Shown here: positions 9,901 through 16,463 of the stretch, one piece after another
Layout: each line of letters opens with the position of its first letter
Numbering within the stretch: the first letter of the stretch is position 1
Assembly: GCA_028281865.1 (NCBI GenBank)
Contig: JANQJB010000098.1
Location: 1-36,268 of the forward strand
Direction of reading: 5' to 3'
DNA: 36,268 bases
Source of the DNA: Marinagarivorans sp.
GTDB taxonomy: Bacteria > Pseudomonadota > Gammaproteobacteria > Pseudomonadales > Cellvibrionaceae
The notes under the pieces: generated by a model
What the model saw: the letters and a program-made list of their open reading frames with translations, nothing else
The model's database searches: none
What the model was told of the DNA's origin: nothing
Position numbers and translations under genes: made by a program

Positions 9901-10026
9901 GCACACGCCTTCTCTCACCAGGAAGGGAAGCAGGCCAGCACGGAACGTGACCTCGACTTACTGCTCGAACAACCACCAAGCACGTTACAAATGTTCGCTA
10001 AAGAAGCTTTGCGGGCGCTTAAATAG
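6955..10026 (+). CDS. GH15-type protein resembling phosphorylase kinase alpha subunit
   Basis: This 1023-residue protein begins with a glucoamylase-like (alpha/alpha)6 domain. The N-terminal segment DPVTGLLPAS-like (HPVTGLLPAS here) and DAWVRDNVYSILSVWALCLA closely match the regulatory alpha/beta subunits of eukaryotic phosphorylase kinase and bacterial GH15 relatives. Candidate acid residues are E323/E325 in NFEHIESEWP and E393 in NENIPLVWAQSLYI, the two places where GH15 enzymes carry the catalytic pair. The C-terminal ~550 residues are mostly helical and are not assigned to a named domain by me; they resemble the long C-terminal part of the kinase subunits in size. No signal peptide or membrane segment is visible, so it is probably cytosolic. 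It starts 8 bp after purD with no clear ribosome binding site, suggesting coupling. Substrate and activity are unknown; an alpha-glucan-related role is inference. Confidence 0.8.
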   Translation: MNRTERLNKIFAEVEAVILKRQHPVTGLLPASTSINSHGNYTDAWVRDNVYSILSVWALCLAYRRLGETERSDQLEQATVKLMRSLLLSMMRQAHKVEAFKHSLNPLDALHAKYDTATGLPVVADDAWGHLQIDATSLYLLMIAQMSGSGIRIIRTFGEVDFIQNLIYYIGSAYRTHDFGIWERGNKINNGKTEINASSVGMAKAALQALDGFNLFGIGATKRAEVHTVADSISLARNTLASLLPRESLSKEVDSALLSVIGFPAFAVGDPELVKKTRDEILNKLGGDYGCKRFLWDGHQTVLEESSRIHYEHSELVNFEHIESEWPLFFAYLYVQALFEENREEAEQYRKKLESLMVEVDGYGLLPELYYLEKENVGAEKENPRTQERVPNENIPLVWAQSLYITGVLLDEGFIEPKDLDPVCLRRRSRRHTKTQIALVVLAENDVIKESLAQRGIIAESLSDINPIHVVSAPTIVKTYAHVGENEALGLTGRPTRRLQSLATSQTYHVQNKKCLCLSWLQSEQHNYRSFDAHLVTIYFEREIKHIKNHWLNNEVAVFTWMVDQQFCETPEVDSFFDALRDLQLRKNVEYIGYASAALAYRASRVNHLNGTNLAISTYKTRVRFDEEHVAQVDKARLFQEAQDLCCSLSEIGDTAAYRSLLSFIEAHPLDSNIGEDGYECTTRQFIELIYFKAKILNYWTLARYCFVSLEQVNHDLSDALSLLVARHLTVTIGHIRERRVVFRHPAGIDYIHEQVIHATDHPLERALTEEILCLVGYLMRTSPDLFTGIRSIQISSLMLLCQNEIKSVDDRALFEKVACLAPSTLLERIEAIFISQRRSFSSGITSDFSAGEKSASSCSQDTYLAVDTDWFQWRLERGLITHLGDEFLEDIWRSLEQAKTLIFGDKGSREFELDCELARRSMTPGEANFARLLDKCTHHLHPPYYKSAVLEVLYAFTKLCSEDKDRRFEEPIVLYQVLENAAHAFSHQEGKQASTERDLDLLLEQPPSTLQMFAKEALRALK

Positions 10027-10163
10027 CAACTTTAAGTCACTCAAAGATTTAAGCCTTAGCGGCTGAACGCCAGCAGATAAACTATTCTGTGTTTACAACA
10101 CATTCTGTGTGATTATCTTCGACTCCCGCTTTAAGAATTCAGCTGAGCATTCAGTTTAGTTCT

Positions 10164-10193
10164 TTCACGCTGGACTCAGATTCCAACTATAGT
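10164..10193 (+). promoter_or_regulatory. Candidate sigma70 promoter of the CZB chemoreceptor gene
   Basis: TTCACG (10164-10169), an 18-bp spacer and TATAGT (10188-10193) precede the chemoreceptor gene by ~30 bp. A ribosome binding site GAGGA (10212-10216) fits the ATG at 10224. A 9-bp direct repeat ATTCTGTGT lies further upstream (10083-10091 and 10102-10110). The assignment is by eye. Confidence 0.35.
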
Positions 10194-10223
10194 TAAAACA
10201 AAAACGGGTTTGAGGAACATTCA

Positions 10224-11321
10224 ATGCTGTTCGGTACAAAGCTAAATCGTGAGGTCAATGAACTCACGGACGAAAATAGTCGCCTGAAAGAAGAAAACGA
10301 ATCACTCAAGAGCCAGCTCAATCAGCTAATGACTGAAAACGCTAATCTTTCGAGTCAAGTCAACAGTAGTACTCGCACTGAAAACAGTAATCAGGTTAGC
10401 AATATGTGGTTTAACTCCGCTAACATGCATGACCTTCAGGAAGGATCGGCGGCAATTACCGAAAACTTGATGCAAAATCTCAAAGAGTTCCAGGCGTCGG
10501 AAGATTTATTCGATCAAATAAACGAACTGCTAACAACGACGAACCAAACCACCTCGACCATCGCAACTGACACCTCAGACGTCGCAGATGCGGTAAACAA
10601 CCTCAAATCTGTTACTGAGGGCATCAACGGCTTCGTGTCGATGATCCAAGGCATCTCTGAGCAGACGAACTTGCTCGCACTTAACGCTGCAATTGAGGCC
10701 GCTCGCGCGGGAGAGCAAGGGCGAGGGTTTGCTGTGGTCGCGGACGAGGTCAGAAGCTTAGCTCAACGCTCAGCAGAAGCAACCAACGAAATTGCTGCGC
10801 TAATCACCAAAGTTAATACGGAAATGGATAATGTTGTCTCTGGGATTGGCCATGTGGGCGAGAAGAGTCACAGTGTCAAAACAAGTACAGCGGCAATCGA
10901 AAACACCACCAGCAATATTGTCAGCCTTGCTCAAAAAATGTTCGCCGTTATCCAGCGTTCCACCGAAGACTCCTTTTTACAGCGCGTGAAAACCGATCAT
11001 GTTTCCTGCAAGCAAGAAACATATAAAGCTGTAATTGGCAGTGGGCACAAAACGGCCAGCGAACTAGGAGACCACAAATCCAATTACTTTGGGCATTGGT
11101 ACGACTCCGAGGGCCAGCAAGAATACGGCAGCAGTTCGGCTTTTCGCGCCCTTGAGCGCCCACACAGCTCTTTTCACCAGTACTGTAAAGCAGCTGTAGA
11201 AGCAAAATCTTCGGGCGATGCGCAAACAGCAAATGCTCAGTTAGAAAAGATGGAGGAATCGAGCGCCGCATTTGTTGAGCAACTAAATCGCTTTGCCTCC
11301 GAAATGCACCGCAGTCGTTAA
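10224..11321 (+). CDS. Soluble methyl-accepting chemotaxis protein with CZB domain
   Basis: Chemoreceptors relay ligand or redox state to CheA-CheW arrays. This 365-residue protein has no transmembrane segment and no periplasmic domain. Residues 1-50 form a leucine/glutamate-rich coiled coil. Residues ~75-245 form the signalling hairpin, whose tip [20 protein letters not shown] and [16 protein letters not shown] (about 144-181) is canonical. Residues ~250-360 form a chemoreceptor zinc-binding (CZB) domain, as in Helicobacter TlpD and E. coli DgcZ. Three of four expected zinc ligands are present: H259 in TDHVSCKQ, and H314 and H318 in RPHSSFHQY. The expected cysteine of the C-x-[LF]-G-x-W motif is asparagine N287 (SNYFGHWY), while a cysteine appears at 262, one helical turn from H259. 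The gene stands alone with its own promoter and a strong terminator. The ligand is unknown; hypochlorite, zinc or redox sensing is known for other CZB receptors. Confidence 0.9.
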   Translation: MLFGTKLNREVNELTDENSRLKEENESLKSQLNQLMTENANLSSQVNSSTRTENSNQVSNMWFNSANMHDLQEGSAAITENLMQNLKEFQASEDLFDQINELLTTTNQTTSTIATDTSDVADAVNNLKSVTEGINGFVSMIQGISEQTNLLALNAAIEAARAGEQGRGFAVVADEVRSLAQRSAEATNEIAALITKVNTEMDNVVSGIGHVGEKSHSVKTSTAAIENTTSNIVSLAQKMFAVIQRSTEDSFLQRVKTDHVSCKQETYKAVIGSGHKTASELGDHKSNYFGHWYDSEGQQEYGSSSAFRALERPHSSFHQYCKAAVEAKSSGDAQTANAQLEKMEESSAAFVEQLNRFASEMHRSR

Positions 11322-11347
11322 CTCTGAGTTTGCGAAATAAATTCCAT

Positions 11348-11377
11348 AAAAAAAGCGGCCTTTAGGCCGCTTTTTTT
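11348..11377. terminator. Bidirectional Rho-independent terminator
   Basis: AAAAAAAGCGGCC (11348-11360), loop TTTA and GGCCGCTTTTTTT (11365-11377) form a perfect stem with A- and T-runs on either side. It can end the chemoreceptor transcript (+) and the convergent orphan exbD transcript (-), whose stop lies ~20 bp away. Confidence 0.9.
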
Positions 11378-11397
11378 AATTGGCGTTCCAATAAATG

Positions 11398-11838
11398 TCA
11401 ACGACGGCGGCTTGCCCTATCGGAGTAAGGAACCAAGGACACGTTAAATCTACCCATTGCCTCTTGGGCAGCATCGGCAATCGCAACATAAGTTTCTGCA
11501 GTCGAGTCCTCATGCGCTCTCACCACAACCCCCGCTTCAGGTGACTCAGCATGCTTTTGCGCAATAAGTGCGCGTACAGAGCGGATATCCACGCGTCGGC
11601 CATCAATCTCAACCTCGTCGGCTGCATTAACCACGATAAGAATTGACGTCGAGTCCGGTGGCGGGGGCTGATTGACCTGATCATCGTCAGGAACGTTGAC
11701 ATTGATTGTCTGCTCTTTAACGAAGGATGCTGTCACGATGAAAAAAATCAACATGATAAAAACAACGTCGAGCATCGGCGTTAAGTCGATATCGGCTTTT
11801 TCTTCGCTATCTTGCTTATGTTTTTTACGTCGGCTCAC
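11398..11838 (-). CDS. exbD: Orphan ExbD/TolR-family biopolymer transport protein
   Basis: ExbD-family proteins form, with ExbB, an inner-membrane proton channel that energises TonB. The 146-residue product has a basic cytoplasmic N-terminus, then the conserved IDLTPMLDVVFIMLIFFIV transmembrane helix with the proton-path aspartate in MLDVVF, a proline-rich stretch (NQPPPPDS), and a periplasmic ExbD domain ending SDRASRRR. It is the second exbD of the window and shares the helix almost exactly with the one at 17079-17480. It has no exbB partner beside it: neighbours are a chemoreceptor gene (convergent) and, 281 bp upstream, a secreted protein of unknown function. It probably borrows ExbB/TtpC from the nearby operon (inference). 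Confidence 0.93.
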   Translation of the reverse strand: MSRRKKHKQDSEEKADIDLTPMLDVVFIMLIFFIVTASFVKEQTINVNVPDDDQVNQPPPPDSTSILIVVNAADEVEIDGRRVDIRSVRALIAQKHAESPEAGVVVRAHEDSTAETYVAIADAAQEAMGRFNVSLVPYSDRASRRR

Positions 11839-11957
11839 AGGGACTCCAACTGGCTTAAAATCAATTACTTCTGGAAATTAACCCGCGAATGATAGAAGCA
11901 TCAATCCGCACATGCAAGTTAAAAAGACTGATCAGGTGAAAAGCCGCTGAAGCTGTT

Positions 11958-11983
11958 GACCCGGTAACAGTTATTGCCGGGTC
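11958..11983. repeat. Short GC-rich inverted repeat
   Basis: GACCCGG (11958-11964) and CCGGGTC (11977-11983) pair across a 12-nt loop in the gap between the orphan exbD and the upstream secreted-protein gene. No T-run follows on either strand. On the minus strand this would lie in the exbD leader. Confidence 0.4.
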
Positions 11984-12081
11984 GATAGGGAGTTAATAGA
12001 TATACCGCCGTTTCCAGGATGACAACGCAAGTCCCTGAAATATAAAAAGCTCGCCCATTTTCGCCAGTGTTTCCGGGGCGT

Positions 12082-12115
12082 ACAATAAAATCGATAGAAC
12101 TATCGATTTTATTGT
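12082..12115. repeat. 16-bp perfect AT-rich inverted repeat
   Basis: ACAATAAAATCGATAG (12082-12097), two A residues, and CTATCGATTTTATTGT (12100-12115) form a perfect 16-bp inverted repeat. It ends 4 bp from the minus-strand stop codon of the secreted-protein gene (12120). It may act as a weak terminator or mRNA 3'-end stabiliser for that gene, though it lacks the usual GC-rich core and terminal T-run, or it may be a protein-binding palindrome. Confidence 0.6.
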
Positions 12116-12119
12116 TAGG

Positions 12120-12722
12120 TCAATTGCGGCGCGAAGCTATTTTGATCTGATAATCGTCAAAACTGCGAATCGTGCAAGTAGCGCGATAAAACAGCGGCTC
12201 ACCAAATTCACTCTTTGCGTTGAAGTCGTAAAAAAATATCGCTTCGTTTTCATCGAGGGTTTCAGCTCGAGGATTGCCTTCAGTCAACCATATAAGGCCC
12301 TCCATTAAGCCGAGTTTATCCGCTACATGCTGACGACAAAACGCACTAAATTCCGATTCTTGCATCTGCATCCGCTCCATCGGCGTGTAGTTGCGGCTGG
12401 TCATCGGAACGAAGGTCTGGCCATCGACAAGCTCTGTGTAACTTAGGCCGTTGGGCTGGCGGCATAAAACTCTAAAGATTGGGTGGTCGGGCTTACTTCT
12501 CTCAACATGAATTGTCCCCTCTAGAACCGATACACAGCGATCGAGCTTTTCTGCACTGCGCGCAGCTTTTATGAGTTTCGGATAGTAAGATTTGTGCTTC
12601 TTCGGCAGCCATAGGCGCTCATCATCTATAGCTTGAGCTGGAGCCCCAGAAACGATCAATAAACTGATCGCAAAAAAAATAGTCGACTTATACAAACCTT
12701 TTTTCCGGCTATCAAAGCTCAA
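12120..12722 (-). CDS. Secreted protein of unknown function
   Basis: I do not recognise this 200-residue protein. It has a clear signal peptide: basic n-region (SRKKGLYK), hydrophobic core STIFFAISLLIVSG, and a cleavage site after APAQA near residue 31. The mature part contains four cysteines (DRCVS, VLCRQ, AFCRQ, ATCTI) which could form two disulfides in the periplasm. It has no lipobox and no further membrane segment. It lies beside the orphan exbD (same strand, 281 bp apart) and is divergent from the TonB-domain fusion gene, so a role linked to TonB-dependent uptake is possible but unproven. It is probably a real gene, given the signal peptide and full-length codon-like character. Confidence 0.75.
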   Translation of the reverse strand: MSFDSRKKGLYKSTIFFAISLLIVSGAPAQAIDDERLWLPKKHKSYYPKLIKAARSAEKLDRCVSVLEGTIHVERSKPDHPIFRVLCRQPNGLSYTELVDGQTFVPMTSRNYTPMERMQMQESEFSAFCRQHVADKLGLMEGLIWLTEGNPRAETLDENEAIFFYDFNAKSEFGEPLFYRATCTIRSFDDYQIKIASRRN

Positions 12723-13183
12723 AACATTTAACTCCGACGTAAATTGCTACCCCATTAAATAGAATAGCCGATTGCGAAAAAAGGGACGTTATTCGAGCGT
12801 AAAAACAAGGGTTAAGGGCACATAAAACCTCGTTGACGGCAAGCGCCTTATTTTGCATTGAATAGCTACCGCCACTACTGACCTCGTGTTACTATTTCAT
12901 GACGTATCATCTGCATCACTGAGACTTTTGTACGGAAATTTGTCGTACCTTAGGTACACTTAAGCACCGTAATTGACCAGGCTCCCCAGTTCGATTTTGG
13001 TGCATTTTTGCGTTCTTTCGCACAAAACTAGTGGTAATCAGCCCAGATTGATCAAAAAATAACCGGTACTAGTTGGCAAATATTGGGTCGTTAGATCACG
13101 TGACATGCTCAATTGCTATAGAATAAGTTCAAACTCCCGATTCTGATTATAAGGTCACACTTTTGTTTGGGGGGAGTTTATTT

Positions 13184-13267
13184 GTGCTGGTCAGTCAACA
13201 GAGCATGTCTATTTTGGACATCGATAGTATTGCTTTTTGCACTGAGCAAAATTTACTGAAAGTTTAG
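13184..13267 (+). CDS. Candidate small ORF, 27 codons
   Basis: A GGGGGGAG sequence (13169-13176) lies 7 bp before GTG 13184, which opens a 27-codon frame ending at TAG 13265-13267. The peptide begins VLVSQQSMSILDIDSI and is neither hydrophobic nor strongly charged. The strong ribosome binding site is the only support; the peptide has no family resemblance that I know. An in-frame ATG occurs at 13205. It could be a leader peptide, but the downstream TonB-fusion gene starts ~350 bp later. It may be chance. Confidence 0.25.
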   Translation: MLVSQQSMSILDIDSIAFCTEQNLLKV

Positions 13268-13302
13268 AGCAAATGGATTTAATATCTGGAGAATCGAGGT
13301 TT

Positions 13303-13356
13303 GCCGCTGTTCAATAAATATAATACTGGGCAATAAATAAAACAAAATTCAGCGGC
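13303..13356. repeat. Spaced inverted repeat enclosing a direct repeat
   Basis: GCCGCTG (13303-13309) and CAGCGGC (13350-13356) are inverted copies 40 bp apart. Between them CAATAAATA occurs twice, 19 bp apart. This could be an operator-like region upstream of the TonB-fusion gene. It is short enough to arise by chance. Confidence 0.3.
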
Positions 13357-13623
13357 GATTAAGAACGAGAAATTGACAATACGTTACAACGGTAAGCACT
13401 TTAGGTTTAGCACTCATGCTATTGGTTGAACTTGAAACTACCAAGCATCTTATTGCTAAGCCTCTAAATGCCATAACAGAGCATTCTGAAGTGACTACTC
13501 GACGAAAGAAAAACGCGTATTTGAAATAACTGCGATGTGTTGGCCAATCGAGCCACACAAGCATTTTCGTAATTTCTCTATCGATACTTTGACTTAGCGA
13601 CATAAATAAGACAGACACCGACT

Positions 13624-14901
13624 ATGCAGCGCAAATATTCTAAAACTATTCTTACGCTACTTTTTAGCGTTTCCTTCATTTGGTCTAGCCATGCCGTTAG
13701 CTTGGATTTAAATGGTCTAGCTGAGCACCAGGAACTCGGAAAAAAGCAGTTTATTGCAGCGCTTTACACGGACACTCCCGAGACTGAAGCCAGGAGCGCG
13801 TTAACACGCGATGAGCGCAAACGTATGGAAATGAGAATCCTCGCTAATACAATCTTCCCTGGCCGCTTAAAGCGTATGTGGATTGAGGGAATTGCGATTA
13901 ATGCTGGCTCTGCGGAATTGCGTAAACAGGCCCAAAATGTCACCGATTTCAGCAATCTGCTTAAATATCGTTTGAAAGCTGGCGATTTGCTCGCGTTTAA
14001 TCGTACCATGCGCCGCGGGGTGGTAATTGAACTTAACAGCATCGAATTAGGCGTAATCGAAGATCCGAGCTTTTTCGATTTGCTGCTGCGCACCTGGATT
14101 GGCTCCGTGCCTTTATCATCAGATTTTCGCGACTCTTTGTTAAGCGCTGGCAAGGTCGAACCAGATCTACTAACTGCTTTCCACGAGACCTCAACTTCCG
14201 AAGAACGTGTGACACAACTCAAGTCACAAATTGCTGCAAGAAACGCGGCAATTACGTTAGCTAAACAACAAGAGGAGCAAGAAAGAATAGCCGCAGAGGA
14301 CGCCGAAAAAGCGGCTCAAGAAGCTATCGCCGCAGCTGAACAACAACTCGCGGGCAACGCTTCTTCGGACGACACTACAGATACACAAGATACCGAGAAC
14401 TCAAATGTTACAGAAGAATCGGCGGAAGAAGTTGCAGCAGTTCTTCAAGAAACTGCCGTGAGTGCTGCTAACGAAAATGCCGATGCAGTACCTGTAACGC
14501 TAGCCATGGTAGACACCACGTTAAAAACAGAAGAAGAAACAAACGACATTATTGACGATTCTGTATTTGAGGAAGATGGCGAAGACTTTGAAGTTTCAGT
14601 AGACACGTTACTGAGCGAGCAACTTTATATTTCTAAGGTAAAGGATTGGACGCTTAAAGCCACCAAATACCCCCGCACCGCCCAACGTCGCCAGTGGGAA
14701 GGCACTGTACGACTCTCAATTATTCTTGACCGTGATGGAAATGTTCAAAATATCGACTATTTGAGTCGTTCAGGGCACAAGTCATTGGACGATGCTGCTC
14801 GTAAAGCCGTAATGGCAGCAGATCCTTACCCAGCCTTGCCCGACGAAATAAAGGGCACAAGCTACGAACTTACTCTCCCTGTTTCATTTGTGTTGAAATA
14901 A
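13624..14901 (+). CDS. Chalcone-isomerase-like domain fused to TonB C-terminal domain
   Basis: The 425-residue protein has three parts. Residues 1-25 are a signal peptide (core TILTLLFSVSFIWSS, likely cut after SHA). Residues ~26-185 match the bacterial chalcone-isomerase-like fold: FIAALYTD, RMEMRILAN, GDLLAFNR, VVIELNSIELGVIEDPSFF and the hallmark LLRTWIGSVPLSSDFRDSLL. Residues ~190-340 are a coiled-coil then Ala/Glu/Thr-rich acidic linker. Residues ~345-425 are a TonB C-terminal domain: KYPRTAQRRQWEGTVRLSII, DRDGNV, SGHKSLDDAARKAV and a final beta strand VSFVLK. Classic TonB has an N-terminal membrane anchor; here the hydrophobic segment looks like a cleavable signal peptide, so the protein may be free in the periplasm or stay anchored if uncleaved. 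It converges on the TonB2-type operon. No enzymatic chalcone isomerase activity is implied; ligand binding is more likely (inference). Confidence 0.85.
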   Translation: MQRKYSKTILTLLFSVSFIWSSHAVSLDLNGLAEHQELGKKQFIAALYTDTPETEARSALTRDERKRMEMRILANTIFPGRLKRMWIEGIAINAGSAELRKQAQNVTDFSNLLKYRLKAGDLLAFNRTMRRGVVIELNSIELGVIEDPSFFDLLLRTWIGSVPLSSDFRDSLLSAGKVEPDLLTAFHETSTSEERVTQLKSQIAARNAAITLAKQQEEQERIAAEDAEKAAQEAIAAAEQQLAGNASSDDTTDTQDTENSNVTEESAEEVAAVLQETAVSAANENADAVPVTLAMVDTTLKTEEETNDIIDDSVFEEDGEDFEVSVDTLLSEQLYISKVKDWTLKATKYPRTAQRRQWEGTVRLSIILDRDGNVQNIDYLSRSGHKSLDDAARKAVMAADPYPALPDEIKGTSYELTLPVSFVLK

Positions 14902-14958
14902 TTAGCAAAACAAACAAGTGTTACGCCGCTTAGCAGAGTGAATGAATATTAGAGAGAA

Positions 14959-15014
14959 AGTTTAAGCCCCAAAAAAAACCGCCAGATACGGCGGTTTTTT
15001 TTGGGGCTTAAACT
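14959..15014. terminator. Bidirectional terminator, 25-bp perfect inverted repeat
   Basis: Positions 14959-14983 and 14990-15014 are exact reverse complements around loop AGATAC. The core is ACCGCC/GGCGGT flanked by 8-base A/T runs, and outside these lie AGTTTAAGCCCC and GGGGCTTAAACT. It separates the convergent TonB-fusion gene (stop 14901) and the TonB2-type operon (stop 15051) and should terminate both. The arms are much longer than normal. Confidence 0.9.
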
Positions 15015-15050
15015 TCTAATCGTAGGATTAAAAACAAGCTCGGTTAAAAG

Positions 15051-16448
15051 CTAGGCTTTCAAATCGGCTTCGCGTCTTTTCTCTGCTTGACAATAACGCA
15101 CTAGCTGTTGAGCACTTTTTCGGTAACGTTTCTCTGTCACCTTGGAAAGAGAAGAAATCGCCGAGTCATATTTTTTCATATTCATCAATGAAACGCCCTG
15201 GAATAGATAGACCTGGCTTTTACTGCGCAAACCACCCTTTGTAAGTGCTTTCTTAGTTGCTTCATGCGCTTCTTTAAACTTTTCCGCATCAATATAAATC
15301 GCGGCAAGATACGCATAAATTTTTCCTTGATCAGACATACGAGCCGCCTTTTCCATGACTACTAACGAATCATCCGTTTCTTGCGACTGGCGATAGGCTG
15401 AAGCTAAAGCCTCAAGTATTTTAGGTTTTTCTTCAATTATTTTCTTATCAATCGCTTTTCTAAGGACTTTTGCTGCGGGGTAAGGCGCATCTTCATTCAT
15501 CAGCAAAGCTGCGTAATTACGAGCTTGCGATGCTTTTTTCAATTCGCCCATAACGTTCAAGGCATCGAGCATTCCGCGCTGCTCCTTTGAGCGACCGACA
15601 GCACCATAGAGAGAACTCAATTCTGTCCAGTTTTTAATTTTTGGATAAGCAAAGAGAATCTTCTCCATCACGATAATGGCATTTTTATAATCTTCCTTTT
15701 CCGCAAACATGGCCATTTTCAAGCGATACCAGTTCTCTTGCGGGACTTTTCCCTGAGCTTCAACCATGCCAATCGCCTTATTAATTTGCGACATGGCCGT
15801 TTTCTTGTTTTTCTGCTGGTAATTTATCTGCGCTAGCATCGCGTAATAGGTACCATTTACGCGGGACGGAGGTGGGCAGGTTTTCTCCCAACGCTTGAAA
15901 GTCGCAAGGCTCTTATCATAGTCCTCACTCATCATATGCAGCTGAGCGATGGTATAAATAATGTCGCGTTCCTGACGATAAGCCACGAGCTTCTCTGCAT
16001 TCGCTACAACTTTCTCGTAGTACTGAATAGCATTTTTGTAATTTTCAACTGACGTCTGAATATGAGCCATGCGGAAATTCATTTGGCCTTTTTCATATTC
16101 AGAGCAATCTTTACAGCGGCTCATCACCTTCTGCAAAATTGGCAAAGCCTTTTTGGGGTCGGGCTCGCCGATCGGTTTCCCGGTTTTCTCATCAATAGGC
16201 GGATTAATTAAATCGTCCACTGGTTTCAGCATTTTTGTGGTTTTAGGCTTCAACGCCGGTAGACGACGTCTCGGTTCCTTAAACTTTTCACAACCGGCAA
16301 TTGGTGATACCGGGGTTTTTGATTTTTGCGCTGTCGCAACGCCGAGACCAAAATGAGGCGCTGATACAGTCAAACCCAGAAAAATAGCTGCAGAAGCGAT
16401 GCAAATCCGACCTGCCGCCGCAAACTTTTTAGTTGCTCTGTCATTCAT
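15051..16448 (-). CDS. TonB-system-associated periplasmic TPR protein
   Basis: This 465-residue protein is the last gene of the TonB2-type operon. It starts with a signal peptide (core ICIASAAIFLGLTVSA, cut near VATAQ) and then carries tandem tetratricopeptide-like helices, for example NYKNAIQYYEKVVANAEK, DYDKSLATFKRWEK, KKTAMSQINKAIGMVEAQ and KFKEAHEATKKALTKGG, through to the C-terminus. In Vibrio TonB2 loci a TPR gene sits at the same place after tonB2. It likely acts as a periplasmic scaffold for the TonB complex, though its exact job is not known. It starts 15 bp after tonB and ends 37 bp before the shared terminator. Lysine content is high. Confidence 0.88.
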   Translation of the reverse strand: MNDRATKKFAAAGRICIASAAIFLGLTVSAPHFGLGVATAQKSKTPVSPIAGCEKFKEPRRRLPALKPKTTKMLKPVDDLINPPIDEKTGKPIGEPDPKKALPILQKVMSRCKDCSEYEKGQMNFRMAHIQTSVENYKNAIQYYEKVVANAEKLVAYRQERDIIYTIAQLHMMSEDYDKSLATFKRWEKTCPPPSRVNGTYYAMLAQINYQQKNKKTAMSQINKAIGMVEAQGKVPQENWYRLKMAMFAEKEDYKNAIIVMEKILFAYPKIKNWTELSSLYGAVGRSKEQRGMLDALNVMGELKKASQARNYAALLMNEDAPYPAAKVLRKAIDKKIIEEKPKILEALASAYRQSQETDDSLVVMEKAARMSDQGKIYAYLAAIYIDAEKFKEAHEATKKALTKGGLRSKSQVYLFQGVSLMNMKKYDSAISSLSKVTEKRYRKSAQQLVRYCQAEKRREADLKA

Positions 16449-16463
16449 ATCGTAGACCTCGCG

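Larger units (their letters stand above)
12723..13623. other. Long ~900-bp intergenic region
   Basis: This divergent region between the secreted-protein gene and the TonB-fusion gene is AT-rich. It contains a candidate 27-codon ORF with a strong ribosome binding site (13184-13267), a 13-bp palindrome GTACCTTAGGTAC (12945-12957), a spaced inverted repeat GCCGCTG/CAGCGGC (13303-13309 and 13350-13356), and a 9-bp direct repeat CAATAAATA (13312-13320 and 13331-13339) inside it. The only longer frame (13349-13618, minus) has no family features. Promoters for both flanking genes should lie here. An unrecognised regulatory RNA cannot be excluded. Confidence 0.5.

Noticed and set aside
13349-13618. 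Minus-strand 89-residue ORF in the long gap
   Set aside because: No domain, signal peptide or neighbouring partner; ends abruptly against the TonB-fusion gene's start region; codon content looks non-coding.
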